Shown here in pieces: positions 1-13,110 of a stretch of 64,000 nucleotides of DNA. The position numbers were made by a program, and so were the translations under genes. The stretch's first letter is position 1. Each line of letters begins with the position of its first letter. The notes under the pieces were generated by a model. The model was not told the DNA's origin, made no database searches, and saw only the letters and a list, made by a program, of their open reading frames with translations. Origin of the DNA: Sanghuangporus weigelae (lineage: Eukaryota > Basidiomycota > Agaricomycetes > Hymenochaetales > Hymenochaetaceae); the NCBI GenBank assembly GCA_033182465.1, contig CP137325.1, positions 1,550,001 to 1,614,000 of the forward strand, in the 5' to 3' direction.

Positions 1-16
1 AGAGAAAAAAGAACGC

Positions 17-1378
17 CTAGTGGGAATTCCCATTCACCGCTTCCGCCGGGGGCGTCTCCGGCGCGTTCATCGTCCCATTCACGCCATTCACCGCCGACTT
101 GGCGCTGTCAGCTCCCTCAACTGCCCTCGCGCGCACGGCATTCACCGCACCCTGCACCCTCGCCGTCGCGCCCTCCAAAATGGGCTTCACGCTCTCCTCC
201 ACGACCTTCCTCAACTTCCCCACCTTCTCCTTCACGGGCGCCTCGCTCTTTAGCACGTCCTTCACCTCCCCGATCACCGGCGCGAGTTTTTCTTGCAGGT
301 TGTTGAGGCCCAAAGCGGAGGGAAGTGCGGCGGCGGAAGCCTGCAGGGAGTGCAGCTCATTGAGCATGCTGTCCGAAAGCGCGTGTATGCGCGCGGAGGC
401 GGACTCGACGGAGGAGGAGATGGTCTGCGTGATGGAGTGTGCTGTCAACGTCGCGCGTTGGCTGGGCAGAGTTATCAAGTCAGCATATGCGCATATATGC
501 AAATAGAACGAATACAAATATAGATAGAATGAGAGATAAGATTGAATTGACTTACACGAGGACATTATGTTCCTGGATCTGTTTGACTTGTTCGTTGGTG
601 AGGACGTAGAGCGTGTCCTTCAGGTCCACAGAGAGGCGATAAGCGCGCTTGTATTGGTACTCATCCTTCGGAGTCCCGGGCACGGATCCCGAGGTGGTGT
701 CCTGTCCTGGTGCCTCCGCAGCAACAGAAGATTGCTTTGAATGGATTGAGTTCACGACGTAGGCAAAGCGGTCGACGACGGGCGCGAAGCGCTATAATGA
801 GATGAAGAAATAGATATGAGTACACCACACCCCAATATCGAATCTAGGCTCACCTGGTCTATGCCGTGAACGATCCCATAAGCCGGTGCGCGAACCTTAT
901 CGTCGATTGTCTTGTTGGCAAACCCATAGGCATGTTCGCTGTGGGCCTTGATGGTGCCGTATATCTCCTCTGTGGGTGCGTGGAATGGGTAGGGATAGCG
1001 GCTCTCGACGACGTCGACGGCCTTGTTGGCGAGCCCGTCGGCCCCCCGGATGACGGGCGCGAGACGGACTTGAATTGGCTCTGTGACGCTTATAGCGTAT
1101 GAGGAGAGAGCCTGGGCTGTCGAGTAGGGTGTTTTTGTGAGGCTGTTGTTGAGGAGAGTGGAGTGGAGGGACGTGAGCGAGTCGTTTATGAGTGGGATGG
1201 AAGCGACGCGAGTGAGGACAGTGAGCTGTGGCGGGCCCGTCGTCGTCGTCGGTGGAGAAGCGGACTGCGATTCTGTTGCCATTGGTGAGGATGGGAGTTG
1301 ACGATGAAGAGACGAGTCTGTTGAAGATAAACAGGGACTGACAATGGCATGTGATTGTGATTGTCGTCGATCACTCAT
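17..1378 (-). CDS. Perilipin-like lipid-droplet protein
   Basis: Three exons, minus strand: 1378-854, 791-556, 461-17. All junctions keep frame and give 401 residues ending in TAG. Donors are GTGAGC and GTAAGT. Residues about 50-155 resemble the fungal perilipin (PAT) region: a VLTRVASIPLINDSL start, then alternating amphipathic stretches and the VESRYPYPF turn. The C-terminal exon is an Ala/Val/Lys-rich amphipathic helix region, as expected of a protein that coats neutral-lipid droplets and limits lipase access. ATG at 1378 is the longest start; the ATG at 1282 (MATESQ) skips a low-complexity leader and may be the real one. The family call rests on remembered conservation. The protein should sit on the lipid-droplet surface. 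Confidence 0.72.
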
Positions 1379-3113
1379 CGGAGCATCGGACCGTCGACGA
1401 ATGTAATGATGTCATCTCTGTCATGTACAAACCGCTACTTCCTGGAACTCCAATATTAATGCCGCCCTCCTTTTCCCGCCGCTCCGTAGCTAAACGGTGT
1501 ATCAATCGGTGAATGAAAGTCTATATACAGTCATCGACCAGTGTTACGGAGCGCATGTAAGTACACTATGGCACGTACCAATAGCGAAAATAAAAATAAA
1601 AGCCGCTGAACATTCCAATGACTCGGACTACACCAGTTCTATAAGCTTGAGCTGACGTGCTCGGACAGCCTCCTTCAAAAATGGGTTTCGTGTTCAGTCA
1701 AGGAACTCAAATCCTGATTTTCGAGAGAAGGATACCCTGGATGGAAAAAAAGAAGCTTTGGCCAGTCAGGGGTGTGTGCAGTACGTACGCACGAAGTAAA
1801 AATAAAAAAAGACCTGACTGATTCAGAGATCATCGGGATAAGCGGAAGGCGGGCGACCTCACGTAGACTCTTGGACAAACAGAAGCCTTTTCCTGAGCAG
1901 GCCTGAATATTTCTCAGTCTCTGGGAGTTTTACACAACTCACACAAGGATCAGGCGTACGTACGGTAGTACCCGGTATGCTAAACTTGCCCCTGCCACAA
2001 CCAACGACAACTTCAAACTCCGAAGACGCCCAGGCTCCATTCCCGCCCGAATGGGATATTCTTCTGTTCTGCTTCTTCTGCCGATCGATCCGTCCGCCGA
2101 CTAACTCGTCGTCCCCACCGCAAATCCCTATACTAGTAAGTAAGGTGTGCGTGCATATGTCATATCAATGTCATGGGACGAAGCGTGTTCAAGTTTATAG
2201 TAGGAAGTCTGCGGTCAATAATAGTCACCCCATCGATCGAACGGTGACTCGTACGTACTATGCTGGCGACAGCGCGCGCGCGCAAACACACACACACGCA
2301 CGCACACACGCACACAGAGTACATACCATACCGTCCGCATGTACACAATAAGAATCCTCGCTGGTTCGAGATGGAGCTCCGAGGACAACTCAACTCGGAT
2401 AACTACAAAGTATTATTAATTGTACTGCAAGCCGACGAACTTCAAAAAGAGAGCCCTTCTCCGAAGTGAGCTGCTCCGTCCTTCGTCTTTGGGCAAGGTC
2501 CAGACTCAAGAGCAAGCTCTGGAAAAGGTCCGGCATGGGTGAAATTGGTGTCCGAATGGATGGGAGAAAATCCAAATGGTAAAAAAAATTCCTAGTCTTG
2601 GGCACGGAGTATACGAATACGAAGAAGGCCCCCGCGCGCCATCGGGGACGATGGGTGAAAGCGCGAGCGACTTCACTCTTCACTCTATGAACGGACAGAC
2701 GACTTCTAAGGAGAGCTAAGCTCGTCGATTGCTGGTGTACTACGCGATATACAGAGCATTCAGACTATGGGCTATCGTTGTAGGTTGTATGTGTCATACA
2801 GAAATTTCTAGGTTTTATCTTTAAGAACGGGAGAGAGAGAGACTGTCCGTGCGCATGACAGTCCTCCCCAGAAAAAGAGCTCCGCAAAGTCGGCGCCAAA
2901 AGCAGACTCGCATGTGCACCACTATGTAGTGCACCATTGCTAAACACGAGGACAGGCGGACTTTGTCGAAAGTACGTACGTAGCAATTGGTGATGATGCA
3001 TGATCGTAGAGCTGGTCTGGTCGTGTGTCGGGCCGAGTATGTTCGACCATCGATGCGTAGGACTGCGTTTGCGCAGTACATACTGTACATAAGAAGCTCC
3101 AACTACATCACTA
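1379..3113. other. Intergenic, no gene seen
   Basis: Spacer between the perilipin-like start and the 3' end of the NLR gene. It holds a CA/CG microsatellite. The open frames here are short, overlap each other on both strands and show no family resemblance. The perilipin promoter must lie at the left end. Confidence 0.6.
2271..2317. repeat. CG/CA dinucleotide microsatellite
   Basis: A CG run passes into an imperfect CA/CGCA run of about 47 bases. Simple repeats like this are length-variable. Confidence 0.9.
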
Positions 3114-6100
3114 TCATTCTGACGATGGCGGCGAGAAACAGTCTGACCATCGCTCACCAAGAGCCGCGCCTCTAAAATCCAGCCTCGTCGAGAACTCACA
3201 GCTGAGGACGTTCGTATTACGAGGGCTCCAGAGCGTTCGACGAAGGTCAGGGGGGACCCATACGAGCAAATCGCGTCGGTCATGCCCATCTCCACTCACA
3301 ACCCATCCGTTTTCAAGCACCAGCCAATCTGACAGATCTCGGGCCCCAGGTGAGTGGACTATCGAGTTCCTATCGTCGTTTTTGGAAGAACAACCAAGAA
3401 GAAGGTCTGACACGTCCCATATCCTGATCGAGGTATCATCGGAGCCTGAAGCGATATGCGTGCCGTCTGGAGAAAGGGCTAAGCATTGTACGCCACCCGT
3501 ATGTCCCTCAAGCACAAGAACGCACTGCTCGCGAGCAACATCCCAGATTCGGATGGACGTGTCCAAAGAGCCTGAGATGATATGTGTTCCGTCGAGAGAG
3601 AACATGACGGAGAGGACAGCATCGCAATGTCTCCCGGAGAAAGCATGAATGATTTGCCCACTATCAGCTTCCCGGATGATGAGAATCCCATCTTCGGCAC
3701 CAGAAACGATCTGGGTACTGTCTGGTGAAAAGCAGACGCATATTATGGCTTGATCGTCGGGTCCGGCCAATGATCCGGAGACTCCTAACCAAGTCCTTGT
3801 GTCCCAGAGCCTAATAGTCTTGTCGTCTGAGCCCGATACGAGTCGCTTGCCGTTTGGCGAAAAGGATACCGAGTTCACAGACTCCGAGTGTCCATCCAAC
3901 GGACCGGCCACAAACTCGCTGCTAGCGAGGTTCCATACGCGTATCTTATGATCGTAAGAGCCTGTGACGACGTTCGCACCATCGGGTGATAATGCAATGC
4001 AGGCAATATCATCTGTAAGCCCTTTCAGGGGATCATAAACAGGTCTACCGGTCTCAACGTCCGACATCGCAATTGTATTGTACTCCGATGCCGACACGAC
4101 GCGCGAGCCATTGGGAGAGAAGACGACACAATTAAGTGCGTCCGAGGAGTGTTGTAAAGGCTCGGCTGTGCCGCTTTCATCTCCGATGTCCCAAGAAATA
4201 AGCAGGCCATCGTCAGAGGCGGAGATGATTTGGCTTCCGTCAGCTCGAAAAGCAAGACCTGCTATGGACGTCATGTGCTTTTCGGACGTTGTCGAGAATG
4301 TTGTCCTAGCCATTGCGTCCCAAATTCTGACAGTTCTGTCGCCGGATGCGGAGACGATGTGCCTCCCATCTGGAGAAAATTTAATGGCATAAATATCACC
4401 CACATGCCCCTCGAAAGGACTGGCAACGATCTTTCCGTCTTCCGCATCCCAGAGTACTATCTTCTTATCCCAGGATCCAGATGCAATACGTGTTCTACAA
4501 GTAGAATATGCAACGGCCATGATAAATCGCATATGCCCATAAAAAGCGAAAATAAGACTGCCGCTTTCCAAATCCCAGTTCTCCACCATTCCATTGTCCG
4601 AGCCGCGGACAACCCGCGTGCCATCACGAGAGAAATCAATTGAATAGAGATGCTGGGAGTTGATTTCGAAAGGTATGCGACTGAGCCTACCATCTTCGGC
4701 ATCCCAGAGCATGACCGACCCATTCACAGAACCCGAGAGGAGCCTCCCGTCGGGGGCAAAGGAGACAGTACAAACCTCATCTGCATGTCCGCTTAAAGGT
4801 CCTGCTACAACTGTTCCGTGTTCAGCATCCCAAACAATGATAGTCTTGTCATCAGATCCCGATGCAATCCTTCGTCCATCTGGTGAGACGGCTAGAGCTC
4901 GAATTTTTCCGCAATGTCCCCCGAAAGGGTCGCCGCATAAGATCCCATTTGAAGCGTCCCATAATCTGATGGTGCGGTCCAGGGAGCCCGATATGACGTG
5001 TCTACCATCGGGTGAAAAAATGACGCGGCAGACAGCATCGGTATGGCCCTTCAGCGAGCTTATCGCTTCCCCACTGCTGATGTCCCAAATTCTGATAGTT
5101 TCGTCGCGAGAGCCTGAAGCGACCCACCTCCCGTCTGGCGAGACGGCGACAGACCATACTTCGGCCGAATGCCCTTCTAATACCTTCAGACACATTGGCG
5201 GCTTCTTGATGCCCTTCCGATCCACCCGCACTTTGGTATAGAGTTGTCTTGAATAATGAGACGAAATTCTCGACTCGTATTCCGAGAGAGGAAGCATGGA
5301 AATGTAGATATGTGGCGTGCTTTGCGTAATGGGCAAAGAAAATATACTCGCAAGCATGCTAGCATCTCGCAAGGATGACGCCATGTCAGTGTCGTGCGGC
5401 TACACAGTAGTCAGTCACACACGCTCATAAATGAAACTGATGGCAGCCTACCTCAAACCATGCAGCAATATCGAGAAGAGCGCCATTAGCAACGCGACCA
5501 AATACCCTGGTTAAACTGAGCACTTCGAACCAGAATAAAAGTTGCTGATACGCAAAGCGCGATATCCTCTCAAGCAGTTGAGGAGAGTAAGGTACATCAC
5601 GGAGATGCTGTGCCCAATGGATGCATGCGTATTCGAGGTGCGATGGTATGCGGTCTTTTACACAGTCCGCAAGACCCGGAACATCGTCATTCCGAACGAA
5701 AGAGGATGTCAGGCCACACATGTTGAAATGCAGCATGTCATCCATGAGAGAACAACATCTATCGAGGATAAGACTCTTCGCTGCTTGGATATCGATGAAC
5801 CAAGGCTCCGTTGCACAAGCTGGAGAAATGAGATAGTCCGAGAACGATGCATGCAATAGACTGATCGGACCACCCGGAGAATATGACAGCAGACTTCGAA
5901 GTCTCGATAGAATAAGGAGCGAAGTCTCTTCTGGTGGGAAGCCTAGAATACCGTCCATAGTTTTGCTTGAGAGTGGAACCTTGCTAAGAAGGGCCAATGC
6001 TAAGACCTGGGCGAAGCGCGTCCTGGACACATCATTGGTCCATGCGATGCCCGAGTTGCGAAGGGCAGTGGAGTACAAAGTATAAAGTCCGAAGTTGGAG

Positions 6101-8338
6101 AGTGAACGTGAATCGGAGATCAATTCCTTGAGTGACCGAAATGGGTTGTCGCTGGTTGAAACCAATTTAACTGCGGTTGACGCCCAGATAAACAGCCCGT
6201 TTGCAGCGTTGCCGAGCAACACCATACTCTCATCCCACGGCCATCCCTCTGGCACTTCCACCTCCTCTCTGACAGCATTATGCATTTCAGTGCAGATGTA
6301 CGAAAGGACGTCTTGATGACTAGTTGCTGAAGTGTAGTCCAGTTCCATCGCGCGAACTATCTCCAAATGTGAGAAAACCTTGTCAATGTCTACTTCTTGT
6401 CTGCTGGTAAACAAGAAGCGGAAAACGTTTGGCAGCTCCGGGAGTCCTTTCCGAAAGAGCTGAATTAGACTGCGTCGCATATCCGGTGTCCCACACTCAT
6501 CCAGCGCATCGAGCACGATGACAACAGGCCCCTGAACCGACGAAGCGGCGTTTATGAGAGGTTGCAGGATGAGCTTATTGAACTGGAGTGCTGAGGGGGC
6601 CGTAGCAATGCTCTTGTCGTTCTTCAATTCTGCAAGAATATTCCCTCCGATAGTCGAATCAAACAGTGCTAGCTGGTAGGCGATGGTTCTGATGACGGAT
6701 GATGGTTCGCTCCTGCCCCTCTCAAAAAACAAGAACGCGCCAAGCCGGGACATGTCTCGAAGATTCCAAGCAATCGTCGTGCTGACAGTGCTCTTCCCAC
6801 TCCCTGCAGCACCGTATAGCCAGAACACACTCTGCCTTGTTTCGGAAAAGATCCAGTCCATTATCCGTTTCCGAATCTCCACACGCGTAAGAGGGAGGCA
6901 AACATGACGATCAAAGGCATCTGACAGGATCGGATTTAGTCGTTGGTAGAGAACTTTAGATTTATTAGCTTAGCCTTCATCTATCCCAGATAAAGCGAAA
7001 GGAATAATACGAACAAAGATCGTCGATTTCTTCTGTCTTTCGTATTGAAATAAACGCTGTGTGGAGAACCACGCCAGAGTCGATTTGTTGCTTGAAGCTG
7101 CATAAAGATCGCTCAAACTCGTCTATCTTCTGAGCGCTATCGATATCAAGCATTCGTCCTAAAGAAGGTTAACTGTCTAATACGCTTATCTCTTAGCCGG
7201 AAGCTTACTCAAAAAGCTACGGTTCGTATACTGACGAATGAAAAGACAGCATTCAATAGTCTGCTTGAGGAGACCCGTAATGGGTTGCTGAAGACTAGCA
7301 GTCTTATTTTGAAGTGATTGAACCTCGCGGACAAAAGTAAAAGAAGTATCCATCGTGTAGACAAGATGCGTGATTCGCTCGTCGGTTTCGAAGACATTTT
7401 TAACTGCCTTTAAATAGCATGAACACGTATTTCTTTCAAGACTATCAGGATTAAGACAAGTAACGTACCGTATACAATGCTGAGGTCAACGACCACGTTA
7501 TAGAAGCAAACGGGTGTATCTAAGTTGGGTGAGTAGCAATAATTTGAGCAGAATCATTCGACCTACTTCGGATAAGACATCGATAGCTTTTTGAAATACG
7601 TCTAATTTTTCTAATAATCTGCCGACAGCACAATATATGCTTCTCTGGTCGCTCAGTTGAGACTCTTGATCATGAATCAGCTCTGAGACATCAGAAGCTC
7701 CTTCCAAGCGCGATATCTTGCTCTTTTGGATGTCCTCTGATGCAGCTTTAATACTGATATCGGCGCCTTCAGTTGCATCGATAACTCCAAGATGTAGGAC
7801 AATGATGCCTACAGAACCCGTCGTAGCGCGTTCAGAAGATGAAAGACTAAAGGAGGCTATATAACGCAAAACGCATTAGGTGATGACTGGGCTACGGAAG
7901 CCGCAAGTGTAGTTACCTTCTCCTTGACGGCATTTCGTCAGTAAGTCTGTAAGCCTTATACTGACCGTACCGACACCTGGGTCTGTTGACCACGAAGAGT
8001 CGTGCTTGACCTGAATCTGGAAAGTTCCATGTTCGTGCAACGACTCTGAAGCGCTGTGCGTCTACATAAGATGTATGTTGACAAGTAATGCATCGCCTAC
8101 TCACTACACCAGCTGTTCATCCCAAACGGGAGATGAGCTTTTCTTGACTTTTCGCGTCCTTTTGGTGACGCCGTCAAGATTCGCCTCCACGTAGAGATCC
8201 GGTACTCTGCTATGCAGAGCATGCCGCCAGTCTAAGCCTTCAAGACGTATGACTGTATATGACTGATAAGCACAAATCAACTTTTTGGGACGTGAAGTAC
8301 AAAAAGGTCGTACCTCGAAGGCAATAGATAGTGGTCAT
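3114..8338 (-). CDS. C2-NACHT-WD40 NLR-type receptor
   Basis: Nine exons: 8338-8314, 8252-8110, 8061-7917, 7856-7567, 7519-7469, 7407-7209, 7158-7015, 6953-5452, 5399-3114; 4785 coding bases, 1594 residues, no internal stop. Residues 1-105 form a C2 domain (LDWR, PDLYVEANLDG, SPVWDE, VKHDSS), which may bind lipid. Residues 106-330 are a helical linker. NACHT follows: Walker A GAAGSGKS at 380-387 and Walker B VIVLDALDEC at 477-486. From about 903, fourteen WD repeats of about 42 residues (usually GH...SPDG...SGS.D.TIR.WD) would make two seven-bladed propellers, followed by a conserved tail. Such STAND proteins are thought to sense ligand through the repeats and signal through the N-terminal domain in non-self recognition; the ligand here is unknown. 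The GTGTAG donor after exon 2 is weak but is required by frame. Confidence 0.85.
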
Positions 8339-8731
8339 GGTGGTTATGGTACAACGTCTGCATCATTACCCCGATCCTTTGGAGTGTTATGTGAATATCG
8401 ATAATGGCGGCAATTGAGTCGCATCGCATGATGGTTGCCACTTGTGTAAAGTTAGACCTCAAGTGCCCACGGTCAGGCAAATGATCGTCTGTATGATCAG
8501 CGATCGCCACATGATCGTCCTCCTATTTCCATTTTGGATGTACGGGAATATATCTATAATTCTTGTGAACTATCACTACACAGGGGTTATGGTTGCAACA
8601 CGTCGAGATAAGCGATACGTATCAGCACACTCATGAGTTGGTCGTTATATTCAATGCTAGAAGAGAATGGCAACTTCAATTCTTTCTTCGTCCCGTCTCT
8701 GCAGATGTGAGAATAGATTGCTCGCGAGATC

Positions 8732-10721
8732 CTATCGAACGCCAACAGGCTTGAGTTGCGGTGATCGCATAGACCCGGATCCAGAGCTCGCAGACGAGAA
8801 TCGTCGATGCCGTTGCATGCGCGCTGGATCGACATCTGGCAAACCTGCGAGCTGGGCGAATAGCGCAAGGACTATAATGTCGATCCCGTAAGTAAGAACG
8901 TTTATTCAGACTGGCGGAAGAGTGAAAACAAGAGAGTTAACATAAAGCAGGACTGACGATAACGTACCGTCGATAACAGAAATAACACCTCTTAAAAGTA
9001 CTCCATTCAATGGAGCCTGGCTCGTTGTCGTCACAGCCGATGTCGGAGAAGCAGGCGCGACGGGCGAGGACCCGCCCGAGTGCGTGTCTTCAGTCACGAA
9101 CACGCGATGTGCATTTGCTGATAAAGACCAGTCAATTCTCATTTTTTCTGACAACTCAAAGCTGAAAGGGGACCGTACTAGCGAGAATCTTTTCGATTGC
9201 GTATCGAAGTGTGGAGCGCGCTGAGACGCTGTAGACTGAAAATGCCATTAGTCAGCCATAGAAGAGCTTTGGAACATCGAAATCCATGACGTGCCTGGGT
9301 ATCTATCTTCTCCATCCGTTGAACCATCCGATTCCTGTACAAAACAGATCAGCATAAGCAGTGATTCCGTAAATGATAGATAGCCGGCAAGGACCCACCT
9401 TAATTTGAGCGACGAACTGCTGCAGCGGCATTTGCAGTATCTGATTACTCTCGGACCGGACAACGATCTATTGCATTTATCTATAATCAGCTAGAGTCCT
9501 CAAAGAATAAACTCGTAATATTGACGGGAACAGAATGGCCACCTCACCTTCCCGATATCCGTCACACTGACTGCACTCAACAAGGTCATCTGTCCCGGAC
9601 TCGCCACACCAGATGCTGGAGAATCCTCCACAACTGCAACACTGCTCACCCCCTCCTCGCTCATCAGTGCCATCGCATCCAACACGCGTGCGCTAGACGC
9701 ACAGGATACCACTGCCGTTCGCAGATTGATCGATGATAAAGTGAGAGAGTGTAAACCGTTGTTGAGAAATCTGCTTAATGGTGCGCTGGTCTGTGCGTGA
9801 GCGTGGAAGTAGGAGAGAAGCGATCGATCAGAGATGAAGCCAAGGAACCGAGACGTGGAAGTTGAGGATTCAGGTGAAGAGGATGATCGGATCAATACTG
9901 TATAGTCGATATAGGTTAGGAAGGCAAAGAATTATAAGAAAAAAGTGGTGTACTTCGATGTGTCCCAGTCGCAAAGACTGTAAGTAGGTCGACCAGCGTT
10001 GCAGTATCCGTGAGTATTTCAAGGGGGTCCTTCTCCGATAGATCTTTCACAGAGAAGATCAGCATCTCCAAGGACAAAAACTTAAAGGAAACGCACTGCT
10101 TACGAGACTCGCAGGTACCTTTCCTGCCTTTGCAGCCTTCACAATCTCCTCTGCACGTGGATTTTCTCGTAGTTCATCCGCAGATTTTGTATGTTGGAAA
10201 GCTGCAAGAGTGAGGAAGGCATTTACGTCTGCGAACTGGTTAGGGTCAGCGAAAAACAAACTCGAATAGCGAGCATTGAGTTGAGGAGTGTACGCACGTC
10301 AAAGAGACCGAGAAGTGGCGAGGTTTCTCCCGGCGAACTTGGTGGGTCCTTGATCGCGATACAAGACGTGTCATTTGACAAGAGTACCTAGCGTTGGAGA
10401 GCCGATCTGCTTCAGCTTTGGCATTCATTCACATACGCGAACGTACTTCGCAAGCATCTTCAACAGACGTATCCGCATCTACTGCGATAAGCGGGCTGTC
10501 GATGAGCTCTATACCAAGCAGAGAGCACAGGAATGTTAACATTCGAACCCATCGTGACGATGCAAAAAGATCGATCCTTACTCGCCTTTCGCTTGGATAG
10601 ACTGCCATTCTCGAACCCACTCCTCAGACTCGCTATTCGGCGAGAAGATGATAGGCGAGTCCCTTCCACTCATCGATAAACTCAACGATGGTACGTAAGG
10701 ACTCCGGGACGGAGTTTCCAT
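8732..10721 (-). CDS. SDS23: SDS23/Moc1-type CBS-domain protein
   Basis: Eleven exons: 10721-10586, 10508-10447, 10387-10298, 10235-10104, 10065-9954, 9897-9548, 9467-9399, 9334-9295, 9235-9179, 9117-8968, 8871-8732; 445 residues. CBS repeats show as LIDSPLIAVDADTSVEDACE, then FLGFISDRSLLSYF, LLSAVSVTDIGK and AHRVFV...GVISVIDV. The tail has the family-typical DPARMQRHRRFSSASS and ends PVGVR. Sds23 proteins bind adenine nucleotides and restrain PP2A/PP6-type phosphatases in nutrient signalling and cell-cycle progression (family knowledge). Two introns need GC donors: AAAG|GCGAGT after exon 1 and CCAG|GCACGT after exon 8. The 38-nt intron between exons 4 and 5 is the least certain boundary. The frame is open upstream of 10721, so the start could lie further 5'. 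Confidence 0.78.
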
Positions 10722-11272
10722 CGACTCAGAGGTTGATACGCCGTTTCCCTCTTTCTCCTCGATTCGTTTGTCTGGTTGTGATTCGAGTTCTTCTCTTTAG
10801 CAAGGCAGCTTCTTGCTGATGATTTCACCAGTCGAGACACTCAATACTTGAGCAATCACGTCGTTGATATCTAGTGCGAGTCTTTCAGCGATGGTGGTGG
10901 GAGAAGAGTGCGTTTATTCCCGGGAGCGCTAGTACTTGGCGATCCGACAGGGGGAAGCGAAGAAGGTGACGCCCTGAACGTCACGCGACGCGACGCGTCT
11001 CGAGCTCGAGTTCACGTTTACTTTTCAGGAAGAAATACAAAAAACTTAATCGAGAAATTCATGAAGATTTTCGACGTGAGAAGATGATGCGAAGGAGTGA
11101 TGCTTGCAGTGGAAGAGGGAGAGTGCTAAAGGTACACGTTACTCGAAAGGAACAAAAATCACTACAAACAATCCGAATTTTCCGTCCATCCGTTTGAGTA
11201 TCCGTTCGTAAAGTCATAAAGAGATGCTAAAAATAGGACATAAAAATGTTCGAATATGCGTTTCGCGCATAA
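10722..11272. other. Intergenic, SDS23 promoter side
   Basis: Upstream of SDS23 and downstream of the orphan gene. The SDS23 frame stays open for about 75 bases beyond 10721 up to a TAA near 10799, so part of this stretch may be leader or extra coding sequence. No other gene is seen. Confidence 0.5.
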
Positions 11273-12937
11273 TCAGTTGACGAAAAATTCTCCAGCAGCA
11301 TGCATCGTCGCGAAAGCGCTACTGCGCCGCGCGATTTCGTCCGAGTTAGGATAGACTGCGCCGTACACCTTGTCACATTTTGCGCCAGTTTTTTTGTTTT
11401 GCATTCGCTCTTTGAGCTTATCGATATTAGTTTCCGAGTATGGAATGCGATCGTACTCGCGCACGGTCTTGATTTTAAAGAGATGCGGTCCGGAGAGGAT
11501 AAGGTACGAACTCAATCGTGGATCCTAACAGAAATATGGCGGAGTCAGTTCTACCAGCGATATATTAGCGTAGAAGCATCCGCTTACATGTATTTGAGCG
11601 ATTGCCCAGCCAAATTGCGTACGACCGTGATTAGGTTCTCTTAGTCTCGCAATTACCCAACCTACATCCGAGTGCGTCCCAGGTGCGAGTCGGTTGTTCA
11701 TCGGTTGTGGCTTCAGGAGCTTCTCATGGATCTTACGTGGCGGAGGCATACACCACTCTGGTTTGCCTTGCTTCTCCGTCTTGATTGGTTCGACGTACTG
11801 GAATATCTCCTTGCGTCGGCCTGGTCCCTTCGGGACGATTGCAGAATTGGAGGCACTACTAGTAGCTTCAGCGTCAGAATCCCGTACGCTCGGAGAGGCA
11901 GCGGACGTCATAGGAATCTGTCCAGTTGTCGGCGAAGATGCGCTCGGTTGTGTCGGCGCGGTAATGACATGCCAAACATTTATTTGGGCTTTAGTTTTCG
12001 CTTTCGTCGTCTTGTCGTTCGCCTTGGTTTTTTCAGTTGCGTTCCTTGTCCGCGAAATACGATCGTGCAACGTATGCCTTTGAGGTGATTTGCGATGCTT
12101 TGAGGCTTGACTCTTCAAAGATATCGCTGAGAGAGCGGAGGAAGAATGACGCGCCAGGACTTCGACAACTTTGTTAGAGGTCTCCACTTGTTGCCTCGTT
12201 ATCCGTAACTCATCGGTCGCGACATTAGCGACCGTCATGTTCCTGGTCTTGACGAGATTCACGGAGTCTGGAAGATTTTGTGAAGGGCCGGATTGGGGTC
12301 TGGAGAGAGAAGAATCTTCCCTGGGCGATGAGTAGCGTGGAACAATCGAATCGCATTCTGAGAACGAAGATGCGTACGACGAAACTGACGACATCGGAGA
12401 CGCCGTTTCGTTTTGCCCTTGACTAGCAACGCGTCCAACTATGTCCGGGACCGTCGGACCGAAAGCCATGAATTCCAAAGCTTGAGATACAAGTCCAAGG
12501 GAGGAGGATGGCACATTTTGATTTGGCAATATCATGGATGAGGAATCGAGCCCCACGAGTGAGCCGACGTTGGTGTCTTCATGCTGCATGAACATTCCTA
12601 AGTCGGGATTCGCCATCATTGAATCAGGGTCAAGCCCAAGACCTTGCTGCGCCCCAGGATAATAGTCGAGCGCACATGGATCAAGATATTGTGTTTCTCC
12701 CAAGTGTCGTACCGACGTATCCGGCACGAAGTCAAAGCCATTTCCCTCCTCTCCAGCGGAACTCAAGGGATCCCCGAAACTCGGGAGCCTAGGGGAGCTG
12801 AACATATTCAAATTCGAGATGAATTGAGCTTGGACATCGTCCCTTTGCTCAAACTGGCACGAATCGAACCCTTCCGCATTGAATGCTGTCGTCGAGGCTC
12901 CGTTATTGCACGCGAAGCCTGTTGAGAAGGACATCAT
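11273..12937 (-). CDS. Orphan 533-residue protein, Ser-rich
   Basis: Two exons, 12937-11588 and 11524-11273, joined by a phase-0 intron (CAT|GTAAGC ... TTAG|GAT); 533 residues. I do not recognise the family. The first 200 residues are acidic and rich in Ser, Pro, Asp and Phe, like an activation or disordered region. Residues about 280-320 are strongly basic (HRKSPQRHTLHDRISRTRN, then Lys/Thr-rich), which could bind nucleic acid or act as a nuclear signal. The last 150 residues look folded: VGWVIARLREPNHGRTQFGWAIAQIH, continuing over the intron into HLFKIKTVREYDRIPYSE. The long open frame, codon-like composition and clean intron make a real gene likely. A nuclear role is only an inference. Confidence 0.6.
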
Positions 12938-13110
12938 CCAAACCCCTCAAGCCACTGATACAGACCGTGTCTCTTCTATGGGCCAACCAAAATGCTCTTC
13001 AGAATTACTGATCAATAGTGGAGGTAGAAGATAAAGAGCAGGAATCGCAGGCCTGAGCACACAGATTCGTGACAGTGACAGAACGCGTTCTTGTCCGGCA
13101 CGCGCAGGCG

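Noticed and set aside
3270-3320. An extra intron near the NLR C-terminus (GTGAGTGGAG around SGDGHDRR)
   Set aside because: Any intron there would be too short, and the frame is open with conserved sequence on both sides.
10582-10590. GTAAGG as the SDS23 exon 1 donor
   Set aside because: It gives a frame that stops soon after the junction with AGCTC; the GC donor four bases upstream (GCGAGT) restores the conserved KELIDSPL reading.
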